Notes: a model not told the origin generated them from the letters alone. 64,000 bases of DNA from JBGAKG01 sp044224495 (GCA_044224495.1 JBGAKG010000003.1:1-64000); one strand, 5' to 3'. Shown: positions 1-8,530, counted from the first letter of the stretch. Numbers and translations are program-made.

Positions 1-903
1 CTCGAAGGCGGCGGCAAGCAGAAGGTCGAGGTCACGTACCTCACCCACAACCTCAACTGGAACGCCGACTACGTCTTCTCGATCAACGAGAACGACACCG
101 CCGGCGACCTCACCGGCTGGGTCACGCTCAACAACCAGACGGGCACCGCGTACGAGAACGCCAAGCTCAAGCTCGTCGCCGGTGACGTCCAGCGCGTGTC
201 ACGCGGCGACAACGGCTCCACGTACGCGCCGAGACCGCCGAGCGGGAATGCGAGCGGCTCGGGGCGCCAGTTCCAGGAGGAGGGCTTCTTCGAGTACCAC
301 CTCTACACGCTCGATCGGCCGACCACGCTCCTCAACGCCGAGCAAAAGCAGGTCACGCTGCTCGAAGCGCAAGGCGTGAAGGTCGACAAGCGCCTCATCT
401 TCTACGGCGCCCAGTACTACTACCGCGGCCAATACGGGCAGGTCGTCTCGAACCAGAAGGTCGGCGTCTACCTCGACATCGAGAACAAAGAGACGAACCA
501 CATGGGCATGCCCCTCCCGAAGGGCACGGTCCGCGTCTACAAGGCCGACAAGTCCGGCGCCAAGCAGTTCATCGGCGAGGACAACATCGATCACACGCCC
601 CGCGACGAGAAGGTCCGCATCAAGATGGGCGAAGCCTTCGACGTCGTCGGCGACCGCAAGCAGACCGACTACAAGGTCCTCGGCTCCTGCACCACCGAGA
701 GCGCCTGGGAGATCTCGCTCCGCAACCACAAGGACGCCGCGACCGAGGTCGAGGTCTACGAGCCGGTCGGGGGGGACTGGGAGCTGGTGTCGCAGTCGAT
801 GCCTTCGACCAAGAAGGACGCTCACACGTTTACCTTCAAGCCCACGATCGCGGCGCGCGGTGAGGTGAAGATCACGTACCGGGTGCGGGTGAAGTGGTGC
901 TGA
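1..903 (+). CDS. DUF4139 domain protein, C-terminal part (5' end outside window)
   Basis: Reading frame 1 is open from the first base of the window to a TGA at 901-903, giving the last 300 residues of a longer protein. The segment is rich in beta-strand-forming sequence: an early YLTHNLNWNADYVFSINEND block, a middle block around LDIENKETNHMGMPLPKGTVR, and a terminal stretch ending in ITYRVRVKWC. This pattern fits the DUF4139 family, a beta-sandwich domain found in secreted or envelope proteins of unknown biochemical function, usually next to an N-terminal DUF4140 part that would lie upstream of the window. No catalytic motif is visible. The family call is from pattern recognition only; a domain search would settle it. 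Confidence 0.75.
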   Translation, partial: LEGGGKQKVEVTYLTHNLNWNADYVFSINENDTAGDLTGWVTLNNQTGTAYENAKLKLVAGDVQRVSRGDNGSTYAPRPPSGNASGSGRQFQEEGFFEYHLYTLDRPTTLLNAEQKQVTLLEAQGVKVDKRLIFYGAQYYYRGQYGQVVSNQKVGVYLDIENKETNHMGMPLPKGTVRVYKADKSGAKQFIGEDNIDHTPRDEKVRIKMGEAFDVVGDRKQTDYKVLGSCTTESAWEISLRNHKDAATEVEVYEPVGGDWELVSQSMPSTKKDAHTFTFKPTIAARGEVKITYRVRVKWC

Positions 904-928
904 GGCGGTGACCTCGCTGCCCCAGAAG

Positions 929-976
929 AAGACGAACAGGAAACACGGAACGGGATCGGGAACGCGGAACGCGGAA
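929..976 (+). repeat. Left arm of 48-bp inverted repeat
   Basis: These 48 bases are the reverse complement of 1442-1489 at 47 of 48 positions; the only mismatch is at 941. The arm contains GGAAC-type short units (GGAACGCGGAACGCGGAA at its inner end). It starts 25 bases after the DUF4139 stop codon and ends 51 bases before the four-helix-bundle gene that the two arms enclose. Confidence 0.95.
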
Positions 977-1027
977 TGAGAATTTGGATTTCGGCAACGT
1001 TCGGGGGCGTGCGGCCGATGGGCCGTC

Positions 1028-1381
1028 ATGGCTCGCCTCGGTGACGACATTGCTGAACGGCTCTTGAACCTTGCTACGAACGTCATCCGGACCGTCGGCA
1101 AGGGCACACGCTTCGGATGGCGGGGGCATCTCTCGGTCCAACTGGTTCGCGCAATCACGAGCGCGGGCGCGAACTACGAGGAAGCTCGTCACGCGGAGAG
1201 TCGCGCCGACTTCGTTCACAAAGTCGGCGTGGCCTCCAAGGAGCTGGCCGAGGCACTCTACTGGATGAAGATCCTCGCCCGCATCGAACCCACATCGGGA
1301 GCAGCGCCGCTCCTTCCCGAAGCGGACGAGCTCATCTCGATTCTCGTCGCATCCGCACGAACGGCGAGGTCGCGCCTCTGA
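1028..1381 (+). CDS. Four-helix bundle protein (S23 / 23S rRNA intervening-sequence family)
   Basis: A 117-residue, fully alpha-helical protein. The central part has the family look: a helix with VQLVRAITSAGANYEEARHAES, then FVHKVGVASKELAEALYWMKIL. Proteins of this family are known from intervening sequences inserted in 23S rRNA genes of Leptospira and Coxiella, and a relative (Avd) works with diversity-generating retroelements; most stand-alone members have no known function. Here the gene is not in an rRNA operon. It is enclosed by a near-perfect 48-bp inverted repeat (929-976 and 1442-1489), so gene plus arms form a unit of about 560 bases between two unrelated genes. ATG at 1028 fits the domain length. 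Function cannot be read from the sequence; a nucleic-acid-linked role is inference. Confidence 0.85.
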   Translation: MARLGDDIAERLLNLATNVIRTVGKGTRFGWRGHLSVQLVRAITSAGANYEEARHAESRADFVHKVGVASKELAEALYWMKILARIEPTSGAAPLLPEADELISILVASARTARSRL

Positions 1382-1441
1382 GCCCATTCTGCGCGTTCTC
1401 GTCGATCGAGAGCCGCGCGCCAACCACCCGAGGCCGCTGCG

Positions 1442-1489
1442 TTCCGCGTTCCGCGTTCCCGATCCCGTTCCGTGTTCCCTGTTCGTCTT
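1442..1489 (+). repeat. Right arm of 48-bp inverted repeat
   Basis: Reverse complement of 929-976 with one mismatch. It lies 60 bases past the four-helix-bundle stop codon and only 7 bases before the stop codon (TAG, 1497-1499) of the reverse-strand gene, so it fills almost all of the space between these two converging genes. Beyond 1489 the complementarity ends at once. A transcript covering both arms could form a long stem closing the small gene in its loop. Confidence 0.95.
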
Positions 1490-1496
1490 TTCGACG

Positions 1497-1988
1497 CTAC
1501 TCGTAAAATCGCGAGTGCACCGCGATCGCCACCAGCACCGCAACGTCCTGCGGGATCGCGGCTTCGTCCTTCGTCTCGAGCAGGAAGCGGTCCCGCACCC
1601 CGGGCTCCTTCTGGATCGTCAGGGCGACCTTGCCGTCGTTGTCCTTGACCTCGTACATGTCCTTCACGACGTTCACGACGCCCGCGCTCGCGTGGAACCC
1701 CTTGCCGTTCACGCTCATCGTGAACGTCTTGCGGAAGGCCACCGCCGAGAAGTTCACCAGCGCCATCTCCTCGTCCTTCGGGCTCCGGATCTGGAAGCGC
1801 GTCTTGAGCACGTTCCCGCTCAGCACCGCGATGAGATCCTTGGACTTTGCGTCGCGCAGCCGGAGCAGCGGGGAGGTCGTCAAGAGCTCGCCCTTCACCA
1901 TCAGCTCGGCGGTTTCCGCCTTGTCCTTGCGAACCTCGTACTCCGCGGACATCGACATGAGTCGCTGCGTGATCTCGATGGTCGCCAT
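1497..1988 (-). CDS. Scramblase/LURP-one-like (tubby-type barrel) protein
   Basis: 163 residues, with no signal peptide. The strand-rich pattern (MSMSAEYEVRKDKAETAELM, LLRLRDAKSKDLIAVLSGNVLKT, FTMSVNGKGFHASAGVVNVV, VALTIQKEPGVRDRFLLETK) resembles the tubby-like C-terminal / LURP-one / phospholipid-scramblase-related fold, small membrane-associated or sensory barrel proteins. The start ATG at 1986-1988 is chosen because the frame upstream is low-complexity Arg/Ser sequence that runs into the terminator of the pyrophosphatase gene. The stop codon is 7 bases from the inverted repeat arm of the neighbouring element. The fold call is tentative and no ligand can be suggested. Confidence 0.6.
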   Translation of the reverse strand: MATIEITQRLMSMSAEYEVRKDKAETAELMVKGELLTTSPLLRLRDAKSKDLIAVLSGNVLKTRFQIRSPKDEEMALVNFSAVAFRKTFTMSVNGKGFHASAGVVNVVKDMYEVKDNDGKVALTIQKEPGVRDRFLLETKDEAAIPQDVAVLVAIAVHSRFYE

Positions 1989-2028
1989 GATCGAACGGAG
2001 ATAGTACCGCCGCCTCGGGATACCGGCG

Positions 2029-2074
2029 AAAAAAAAGCCCGGGAGCCGAACTCCGTCGGCGTCCCGGGCTTTTT
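2029..2074 (-). terminator. Intrinsic terminator of the pyrophosphatase gene
   Basis: A long hairpin: arm 2032-2044 (AAAAAGCCCGGGA) pairs with 2062-2074 (TCCCGGGCTTTTT), with a smaller inner stem GCCGA/TCGGC in the loop. Read on the reverse strand the stem is followed by a run of eight T (complement of 2029-2036). It sits about 20 bases past the hppA stop codon and before the next reverse-strand gene, so it should separate the two transcripts. Confidence 0.85.
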
Positions 2075-2094
2075 CTGCTTGCCGTGACGTTACG

Positions 2095-4752
2095 TCACTC
2101 GGCCGCTTCGCCGGCTTCCTCTTCCGAGACCGGCTTCGCCTTCTTCTTCTTCTTCTTCGGGCGATCATCGTCGTCGCCGGAGTCGCGCGACGTCGTCTCC
2201 GGCTTCGGCGCATCGCCGCCCGCTTCGATCCGCATCCCGTAGAAGGAGCGGTAGACGAAGTAGAGGGTCGCGACGAACAGGACCGCCGAGATCGCCATGC
2301 GGAGCGCATGGCCGCTGCCCTCGGGCTGGCCGGTCGGGTTCTCGATCTTCTCCGCGAGCTGCACGGCGAGGAGACCGAAGAGCGTCGTGAACTTGATGAC
2401 GGGGTTCATCGCGACGCTGCTGGTGTCCTTGAAGGGGTCACCGACGGTGTCACCGACGACGGTCGCATCGTGGAGCGGCGTGCCCTTGGCCTTGAGCTCG
2501 ACCTCGACGACCTTCTTCGCGTTGTCCCACGCGCCACCGGCGTTCGCCATGAAGAGGGCCTGGAAGAGCCCGAAGAAGGCGATGCCGATGAGGTAGCCGA
2601 TGAAGAAGTAGCTCTCGTAGAACGCGAAGGCGAGCGCGCCGAGGAACACCGTCATGAAGATGTTGAACATCCCGCGCTGGGCGTAGACGGTGCAGATCTC
2701 GACGACCTTCTTCGAGTCCTCGATGTTGGCCTTGCCCGCTTCCGTGTCGAGCTTGATGTTCTTCTTGATGAACTCCACCGCGCGGTACGCGCCGGTCGAG
2801 ACCGCCTGCGTCGACGCACCGGTGAACCAGTAGATGATCGACCCGCCGGCGACGAGGCCGAGCAGGAAGGGCGGGTGCATGAGCGAGAGCTTCGACATGT
2901 TCTTCGTGAACTCGTGGGTCAGACCCACGATGATCGAGAAGATCATGGTCGTCGCGCCGACGACGGCGGTGCCGATGAGCACCGGCTTCGCGGTCGCCTT
3001 GAAGGTGTTGCCCGCGCCGTCGTTCTCCTCGAGGAAGTGCTTGGCCTTCTCGAACTTGGGCTCGAAGCCGAAGTCCTTCTTCACTTCCTTCGAGATCCCC
3101 TCGACCGATTCGATCATGGAGAGCTCGTAGACCGACTGCGCGTTGTCCGTGACCGGACCGTACGAGTCGACCGCGATCGTCACCGGGCCCATGCCCAAGA
3201 AGCCGAACGCGACGAGACCGAACGCGAAGACGGGCGAGGCGTCCACGATGGCGCCGGCCGGGCCCATCTTCATGCCGAGCGCGTCACCCAGCCCTTGCTG
3301 GCTGAAGTAGTACGCGGTGCCCATCAGGAAGATCAGGATGATGCCCATCCAGAAGGCCGAGAAGTTACCGGCCGTGAGACCGGACAGGATGTTGAGCGAG
3401 GGGCCGCCTTCCTTCGAAGACGTGACGACCTCGCGCACGTGCGCCGACTCGGTCGAGGTGAAGACCTTGATCAGCTCCGGGATGATCGCACCGGCGAGCG
3501 TGCCGCAGGTGATGATCGCGGAGAGCTTCCACCACGCCTCGCCACCGCCGATGTCCGGGATGAGGAGCTTCGAGACGACGAAGGTGAGGACGACGCTGAT
3601 GATCGAGGTCAGCCACACGAGGACCGTGAGGGGCTGCTCGAAGTTCATCTTGTCCGCGTTCAGGTACTTGCCCTTCGCGAGGATGTCGTTGATGAAGTAC
3701 GAGACCGCGCTCGCGATGACCATCACGATGCGCATCATGAAGATCCAGACGAGGAGCTGGACCTGAACGGGGACGTTCGAGACCATCTCGTGCGTGATCG
3801 GGTCCTCCATGCGGACCGCGCGGAGGATGAAGACGATGAGCGCGACGCCCGTGACGCCGTAGGTCTCGAAGCCGTCGGCCGACGGGCCGACCGAGTCACC
3901 GGCGTTGTCGCCGACGCAGTCCGCGATGACGCCCGGGTTGCGCGCGTCGTCTTCCTTGATCTTGAAGACGATCTTCATCAGGTCGGAGCCGATGTCGGCG
4001 ATCTTCGTGAAGATGCCGCCCGCGATGCGGAGCGCCGAAGCGCCGAGCGACTCGCCGATCGCGAAGCCGATGAAGCAGGAGCCCGCCCAGTCGGCGGGGA
4101 GGAACAGGAGAATCCCGAGCATCAGGATGAGCTCGATCGAGATGAGCAGCATGCCGATGCTCATGCCGGCCTTGAGCGGCACGGCGTAGCAGGGGAACGG
4201 CTTGCCCTTGAGCGCGGCGAACGCGGTGCGCGAGTTCGCGAACGTGTTGACGCGCATCCCGAAGAACGCGACCGCGGAGCTACCCGCGATGCCGATGACG
4301 CTGAAGACGAGGATGACGACGACTTGCAGCGCCTTCCCGTTGGCGAAGTACCCCTCGGCGAAGCCGAAGTAGCCGATCATGACGACCGCGATGCATGCCT
4401 CGAGGATGAGGATGAAGCGCATCTGCGTCATCAGGTAGGTCTTGCAGGTCGCGTAGATCAGCTCGCTGATCTCGAGCATCGACTTGTGGACCGGCATCTT
4501 CTGGAGATCGGAGTAGATCCAGAGACCGAAGCCCATGCCGAGCGCCGCGACGACGAGGCCGGTGTAGAGCAGGGAGTGGCCGTTCGTCCCGAGGAACGAC
4601 TGGCTCGCGAGGTTGGGGACGGTGACGTCCGCTTCGCCGCCGCCTTCACCGGCGAACGCGGTCGCCGAGAGAAGAAGGGGCAGGAGAAACGCGAACGCAG
4701 CCAAGGACCAGCGGGGGACCGCGGTGATCCAGTTGCGTGGGGTGGAGAACAT
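2095..4752 (-). CDS. hppA: Membrane-bound proton-translocating pyrophosphatase
   Basis: 885 residues with many hydrophobic segments. It splits pyrophosphate and uses the energy to pump ions across the membrane. Family signatures are present: TKIADIGSDL, the core VIADCVGDNAGDS, ADGFETY, ENDGAGNTFKATAK, and GDTVGDPFKDTSS near the end. A Lys in the GNTFKA motif, where K+-dependent enzymes have Ala, and the Glu of FETY are features of K+-independent proton pumps, so that class is inferred. Oddities: it is longer than the usual 660-800 residues, with a signal-peptide-like N-terminus ending ATAFA and a charged tail with six Lys in a row followed by acidic residues; the usual GNTTxA reads GNTFKA, and the late GPSLN-type motif reads SSVAMN. 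A strong terminator follows. The gene diverges from the activator gene at 4981. Confidence 0.93.
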   Translation of the reverse strand: MFSTPRNWITAVPRWSLAAFAFLLPLLLSATAFAGEGGGEADVTVPNLASQSFLGTNGHSLLYTGLVVAALGMGFGLWIYSDLQKMPVHKSMLEISELIYATCKTYLMTQMRFILILEACIAVVMIGYFGFAEGYFANGKALQVVVILVFSVIGIAGSSAVAFFGMRVNTFANSRTAFAALKGKPFPCYAVPLKAGMSIGMLLISIELILMLGILLFLPADWAGSCFIGFAIGESLGASALRIAGGIFTKIADIGSDLMKIVFKIKEDDARNPGVIADCVGDNAGDSVGPSADGFETYGVTGVALIVFILRAVRMEDPITHEMVSNVPVQVQLLVWIFMMRIVMVIASAVSYFINDILAKGKYLNADKMNFEQPLTVLVWLTSIISVVLTFVVSKLLIPDIGGGEAWWKLSAIITCGTLAGAIIPELIKVFTSTESAHVREVVTSSKEGGPSLNILSGLTAGNFSAFWMGIILIFLMGTAYYFSQQGLGDALGMKMGPAGAIVDASPVFAFGLVAFGFLGMGPVTIAVDSYGPVTDNAQSVYELSMIESVEGISKEVKKDFGFEPKFEKAKHFLEENDGAGNTFKATAKPVLIGTAVVGATTMIFSIIVGLTHEFTKNMSKLSLMHPPFLLGLVAGGSIIYWFTGASTQAVSTGAYRAVEFIKKNIKLDTEAGKANIEDSKKVVEICTVYAQRGMFNIFMTVFLGALAFAFYESYFFIGYLIGIAFFGLFQALFMANAGGAWDNAKKVVEVELKAKGTPLHDATVVGDTVGDPFKDTSSVAMNPVIKFTTLFGLLAVQLAEKIENPTGQPEGSGHALRMAISAVLFVATLYFVYRSFYGMRIEAGGDAPKPETTSRDSGDDDDRPKKKKKKAKPVSEEEAGEAAE

Positions 4753-4980
4753 CGTTTGGGACCTCTCGAATCGGTGGGGGGTCCCCGAGAGGCTCGGCCG
4801 CTCGAGAGACCCACGATCTCAAGGGGTTGGCCGCCTGCGGCAGAGATGCAGGACGCTTCAGCACGCCTCGTGTTGCCCGAATTTCTTTGGGCGACGCGCG
4901 GCGATATACCAGGTCGCCATGTGTATGGCAATGGGGGCTCCCCCAGCCACCTCCCGCCCGGTTTCGGTAACATCGGGGCG

Positions 4981-6453
4981 ATGGGAGAGGCCGACGAGAT
5001 CGTCCGAGCCGAGCGCGATCTCTACCAACGGCTCCTCGAGCTGGGGGGCCACGATCGGCTGGACACCCTCCTCGACGAGGCGCTCGCGCTCGTCGTCGAG
5101 CTGACCGGAGCGAAGAAGGGCTACGTGGCGGCGCAGGTCGCCGGCGGAGAGGTCGTTCGGCTCCGCGGGATCGAGGACGACGAAGCAGGCGCCATCCGCG
5201 CGGAGCTCTCGCGCGGCATCATCGGCGAGGCCCTGCGGAGCGGGAAGACGGTGAACACGGCGTCGGCCCGGAGCGACCCGCGGTTCGCCACCCGCGAGAG
5301 CGTCCAAGCGCAGCGGATCGAGGCCGTGCTCTGCGCGCCGATCGGGAGCGCTGCCGTGCTCTACCTCGGGGGCCGCGACCGACCCGGGCCGTTCGGCGCG
5401 CGCGAGCAGCGGCTCGTCGAGACCTTCGCGCGCGGCATCCTCCCCTTCGTCGAGCGTCTGCGCCGCGACGAGGCCACCGCGGATCGGACGGCGGCCGCGC
5501 GCGCGAAGCTCTCGGCGGACGCGATCGTGGGCCGCTCCGCTGCGCTCGCGAAGGCGCTCGACGTCGCGGTGGTGGCGGCGGCGAGCGAGCTCCCCGTCCT
5601 GCTCCTCGGCGAGAGCGGCGTCGGCAAGAGCGCGTTCGCGCGCATGATCCACGAGAGCGGAAAGCGCGCGGCGAAGCCGTTCGTGGAGCTCAACTGCGCG
5701 GCGCTCCCGGAGACGCTCGCGGAGAGCGAGCTCTTCGGCGCCGAGAAGGGCGCGCACTCCACGGCGACGAAGAAGCTCCCCGGGAAGATCGCGGCGGCCG
5801 AGGGCGGTACGCTCCTCCTCGACGAGATCGGCGAGCTCTCGCCCGCGATCCAAGCCAAGCTCCTCGGCTTTCTGCAGTCCAAGCGCTACTTCCCGCTCGG
5901 CGCGACCAACGAAGCGACGGCCGACGTGCGCATCATCGCCGCGACCAACGCCGAGCTGGAGAGCCTCGTTCGGCAGAAGAAGTTCCGTGAAGACCTCTAC
6001 TACCGGCTCCACGTGCTCACCGCGCGCCTGCCGGCGCTGCGCGAGCGCCGCGAGGACGTCGTGATGCTCGCGGACGGGTTCGTCGCGCGGGAGGGTGGTC
6101 CCCCGCTCTCGGCCATCGCGCGCGCCGCGCTCGCCGCGAACGAGTGGCCGGGCAACGTCCGCGAGCTCTTGGCGACGGTCCAGCGCGGCGCCGCCTTCGC
6201 GCGCTCGGACGGCTCCACGCACGTCGAGCCGCGCCACCTCTTCCCCGAACGCGCCGACGATGCGCGCGCGGTGGAGGCGAGCGCACCGGCGACCTTCGCC
6301 GAGGCCACGCGCCGCTTCCAGCGCGAGCTCCTCGAGAGCACGCTCACCGCCACCCAAGGGAACGTGAGCGAGGCGGCGCGCCGCTTGGACCTCTCGCGCT
6401 CGCGCATGTACGAGCTCCTCCGCGATCACGATCTCTTGCGCGGCAAGAAGTGA
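4981..6453 (+). CDS. GAF - AAA+ - Fis-type regulator (sigma-54 activator family, altered GAFTGA loop)
   Basis: 490 residues. N-terminal GAF-like sensor (about 25-165, with a GYVAAQ core), AAA+ domain (about 190-400) with Walker A GESGVGKS at residue 210 and Walker B LLLDEIGEL near 281, and a C-terminal Fis-type helix-turn-helix (NVSEAARRLDLSRSRMYELL). Activators of this family touch sigma-54 through the GAFTGA loop; here residues 257-262 read GAHSTA inside ELFGAEKGAHSTATKK, so the contact loop is changed while the ATPase motifs look intact. ATG 4981 lies at the start of the GAF helix. The gene ends 7 bases before the kinase gene at 6461, and the two probably share a transcript. It may activate a diverged sigma-54 or act without it. 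Confidence 0.85.
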   Translation: MGEADEIVRAERDLYQRLLELGGHDRLDTLLDEALALVVELTGAKKGYVAAQVAGGEVVRLRGIEDDEAGAIRAELSRGIIGEALRSGKTVNTASARSDPRFATRESVQAQRIEAVLCAPIGSAAVLYLGGRDRPGPFGAREQRLVETFARGILPFVERLRRDEATADRTAAARAKLSADAIVGRSAALAKALDVAVVAAASELPVLLLGESGVGKSAFARMIHESGKRAAKPFVELNCAALPETLAESELFGAEKGAHSTATKKLPGKIAAAEGGTLLLDEIGELSPAIQAKLLGFLQSKRYFPLGATNEATADVRIIAATNAELESLVRQKKFREDLYYRLHVLTARLPALRERREDVVMLADGFVAREGGPPLSAIARAALAANEWPGNVRELLATVQRGAAFARSDGSTHVEPRHLFPERADDARAVEASAPATFAEATRRFQRELLESTLTATQGNVSEAARRLDLSRSRMYELLRDHDLLRGKK

Positions 6454-6460
6454 GGCGCGG

Positions 6461-8530
6461 GTGAAGATCGGGCCCGGGAGTCGGTTCGGCGACGCGGTGC
6501 TCGAGGAGCGCCTCGCCGAGGGCGCGACGGCCGCGGTCTGGCGCGCGACGTGGCGCGACCGCGTCGTCGTCGTGAAGCTCCCGCACGCGGCGGGGACCGC
6601 GACCGACGAGCTCGTCGCTCGCGTCGAGCGCGAAGCGGCCGCGCTCGCCGCCATCCGCTGCGAGAACGTCGTGCGCGTGCTCGACGTGGGTCGCACGACC
6701 GACGGCATCCCCTGGGTCGTGCTCGAGCACGTCGAGGGCGCGACCCTCCGCGCCGTGCTCGACGCGGACGGCGCGCTCCCGCCCGCCCGCGCGGCCAAGC
6801 TCCTCGATGGGCTCGCCGCAGGGCTCGCCGCCGCGCACGAAGCCGGCGTCGTGCACCGCGACGTGAAGCCCGAGAACGTCATGCTCGACGGCGACGTCGC
6901 CAAGCTCGTGGACTTCGGTCTCGCGAAGCCCCGCGCGGACGTCGCGAAGCTCACCTCCACCGGGACACCGCTCGGCACGCCTGCGTACATGGCGCCCGAG
7001 CAATGGTGGAACGACGGCGTCGGCCCGGCTGCCGACCAGTACGCGTTCGGGCTAGTCGCGTTCGAGGTGCTCACCGGCGCTCCCGCGTTCCCGGAGAGCG
7101 CGCTCCCCGAGCTGATGGAGGCCCACCTCCACCGCGAGCCCGCGCTCGACGCACTCCCGCCCCGCGCCGCGACCGCGCTCCGACGCATGCTCGCCAAGGC
7201 CCCCGCCGAGCGCTTCCCCGGCATGACGGAGGCTCGCGCCGCGCTCGCCGAGGCGCTCGGCGCCGCGCCGAGCCCCGCGCCACGCCCGAGCGGAGCGGAG
7301 CGGGCCCTGCCGTGGGTGCTCGCGGTCGTGCTCCCGCTCGTCGTCTTCGCCTACGGGTACCCCGGCGCGCGCGATCCGCGCGCGAGCATCCCGCTCGCGG
7401 GGTGGGCCGTGTTCGGCGTGTTCGGCGCGTACGCCGTCGGCGTCGTGCTCTTGCGCCGGACGTGGCTCACCGCCCTCCTCCCCGCGATCCTCGGGACGTT
7501 CGCCACCTACACCGGATGGCAGGCGGTCCTGCGCAACGTCGCGGAGCTCCCCGCCGCGGAGCGCGTGCCCGTGTTCCATCAGGGCCTCTACGAAGCGAAC
7601 GTGAACCGCTTCTTCGGGCTCGGGCTCTCGGCGGCGCTCTTCTTCTGCCTCGCCGCCGCGGAGCCCTCGAAGACGCTCCGCGACGCCACCGCGCGCGCCA
7701 CGGCCATCGCGCTCGCGCTCGGCTTCACGGCCGGCGCGATCGCGATCCGGCTCCGCTCGAGCGCCGACTTGGTCTGGACGACCGGGCTGCCCCGCGGCGC
7801 GCGGGTCGAGGCGCTCCTCGCGCAAGCACGCGTCACCGACGCGACGCGCCCGATCGTGCTCGCCGTGATCGCCATCGTCTGCGTCGGCCTCGTCCTCCGC
7901 TTGCTCCAGCGGTCACGCGACGGGCGCCAGTACCTCGCGCTGCGGAGCGCGATCGCGCGCGGCCCCGCGCTCGCCCTCGTCGCCTGGATCGCCATCGACG
8001 GGTTCATGCTCGTCCGCCTTCGGGATCACGTCGCCGACGTGGTGGCGTCGCAGGCGACCGAGCTGGAGCTGATGGCGCAGCTCGATCCCCCGTCCGCCGA
8101 CGGCCTCCCCCCTGCCCCGGTGGGACCGGCGCTGAAGATCGCGCGCGATCGCGTGCTCGTCGACGACACTCCGGTCGGGCTCACGTCGGCGCTCGAGCGC
8201 GGTGGCCTCGACGAGGTGCTCCGCACCGACCTCTCGCACCGCCTCGCGCGCGACGAAGCGGGCCCCGCGCTCCTCGTCCTCCTCGCCGATCGCTCGGTCC
8301 CGACGGCAGCCGTCGCGCGCGCGCTCGACGTCGCCGCGAGCGTGGGCGTGCGCGAGGTCCACGTGCTCTACACGCGTGGTCCGTCGCCCTCGCTCGGGGG
8401 CGAGACGGGCGAGATCGCCGCGACGCTCCCCAGCGACTTCGGCGCGCAGCGGTTGGCCCTCCCCGCGCCGGGCCTGCCGGGCACGCGCTGGGACGAGACG
8501 GCGCTCGCGCTCCTGGGCCCGCGTCAGTAG
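6461..8530 (+). CDS. Ser/Thr protein kinase fused to a multi-pass membrane region and ExbD/TolR-like domain
   Basis: 689 residues from a GTG start 7 bases after the activator gene. Residues 9-265 are a Hanks-type kinase: ATP-site Lys in VVVVKL, HRDVKPEN at 132, DFGLAKP, and APE. Then come several membrane segments (about 285-520). The last of these, AWIAIDGFMLV, carries an Asp near residue 513, placed as in the ExbD transmembrane helix. Residues 557-637 match the ExbD/TolR periplasmic pattern: LKIARDRVLVDD, then LLVLLADRSVPTAAVARALD, then VGVREVHVLYTRG. ExbD works with ExbB and TonB to power outer-membrane receptors; an ExbD-like module on a kinase next to a TonB receptor gene is unusual. The gene overlaps that receptor gene by 7 bases, tail to tail. 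Kinase call is firm; ExbD call is from pattern. Confidence 0.87.
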   Translation: MKIGPGSRFGDAVLEERLAEGATAAVWRATWRDRVVVVKLPHAAGTATDELVARVEREAAALAAIRCENVVRVLDVGRTTDGIPWVVLEHVEGATLRAVLDADGALPPARAAKLLDGLAAGLAAAHEAGVVHRDVKPENVMLDGDVAKLVDFGLAKPRADVAKLTSTGTPLGTPAYMAPEQWWNDGVGPAADQYAFGLVAFEVLTGAPAFPESALPELMEAHLHREPALDALPPRAATALRRMLAKAPAERFPGMTEARAALAEALGAAPSPAPRPSGAERALPWVLAVVLPLVVFAYGYPGARDPRASIPLAGWAVFGVFGAYAVGVVLLRRTWLTALLPAILGTFATYTGWQAVLRNVAELPAAERVPVFHQGLYEANVNRFFGLGLSAALFFCLAAAEPSKTLRDATARATAIALALGFTAGAIAIRLRSSADLVWTTGLPRGARVEALLAQARVTDATRPIVLAVIAIVCVGLVLRLLQRSRDGRQYLALRSAIARGPALALVAWIAIDGFMLVRLRDHVADVVASQATELELMAQLDPPSADGLPPAPVGPALKIARDRVLVDDTPVGLTSALERGGLDEVLRTDLSHRLARDEAGPALLVLLADRSVPTAAVARALDVAASVGVREVHVLYTRGPSPSLGGETGEIAATLPSDFGAQRLALPAPGLPGTRWDETALALLGPRQ

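Noticed and set aside
4819..4834. GCGGCCAACCCCTTGAG-like site (reverse) as a sigma-54 promoter of hppA
   Set aside because: GG spacing fits, but the -12 GC is GA and the -24 box is poor; a housekeeping pump is not a usual target. Not strong enough to list.
2308..4980. Very long open frame on the forward strand across the pyrophosphatase gene, continuing into the activator
   Set aside because: Only the part from ATG 4981 is real. The rest is the antisense of hppA, rich in Glu/Arg/Asp repeats with no family features, a normal result of strong GC bias at third positions.
4858..7224. Long reverse frame over the activator and kinase genes
   Set aside because: Antisense of two genes with clear domain motifs; low-complexity Arg/Ala/Ser sequence and no ribosome site.
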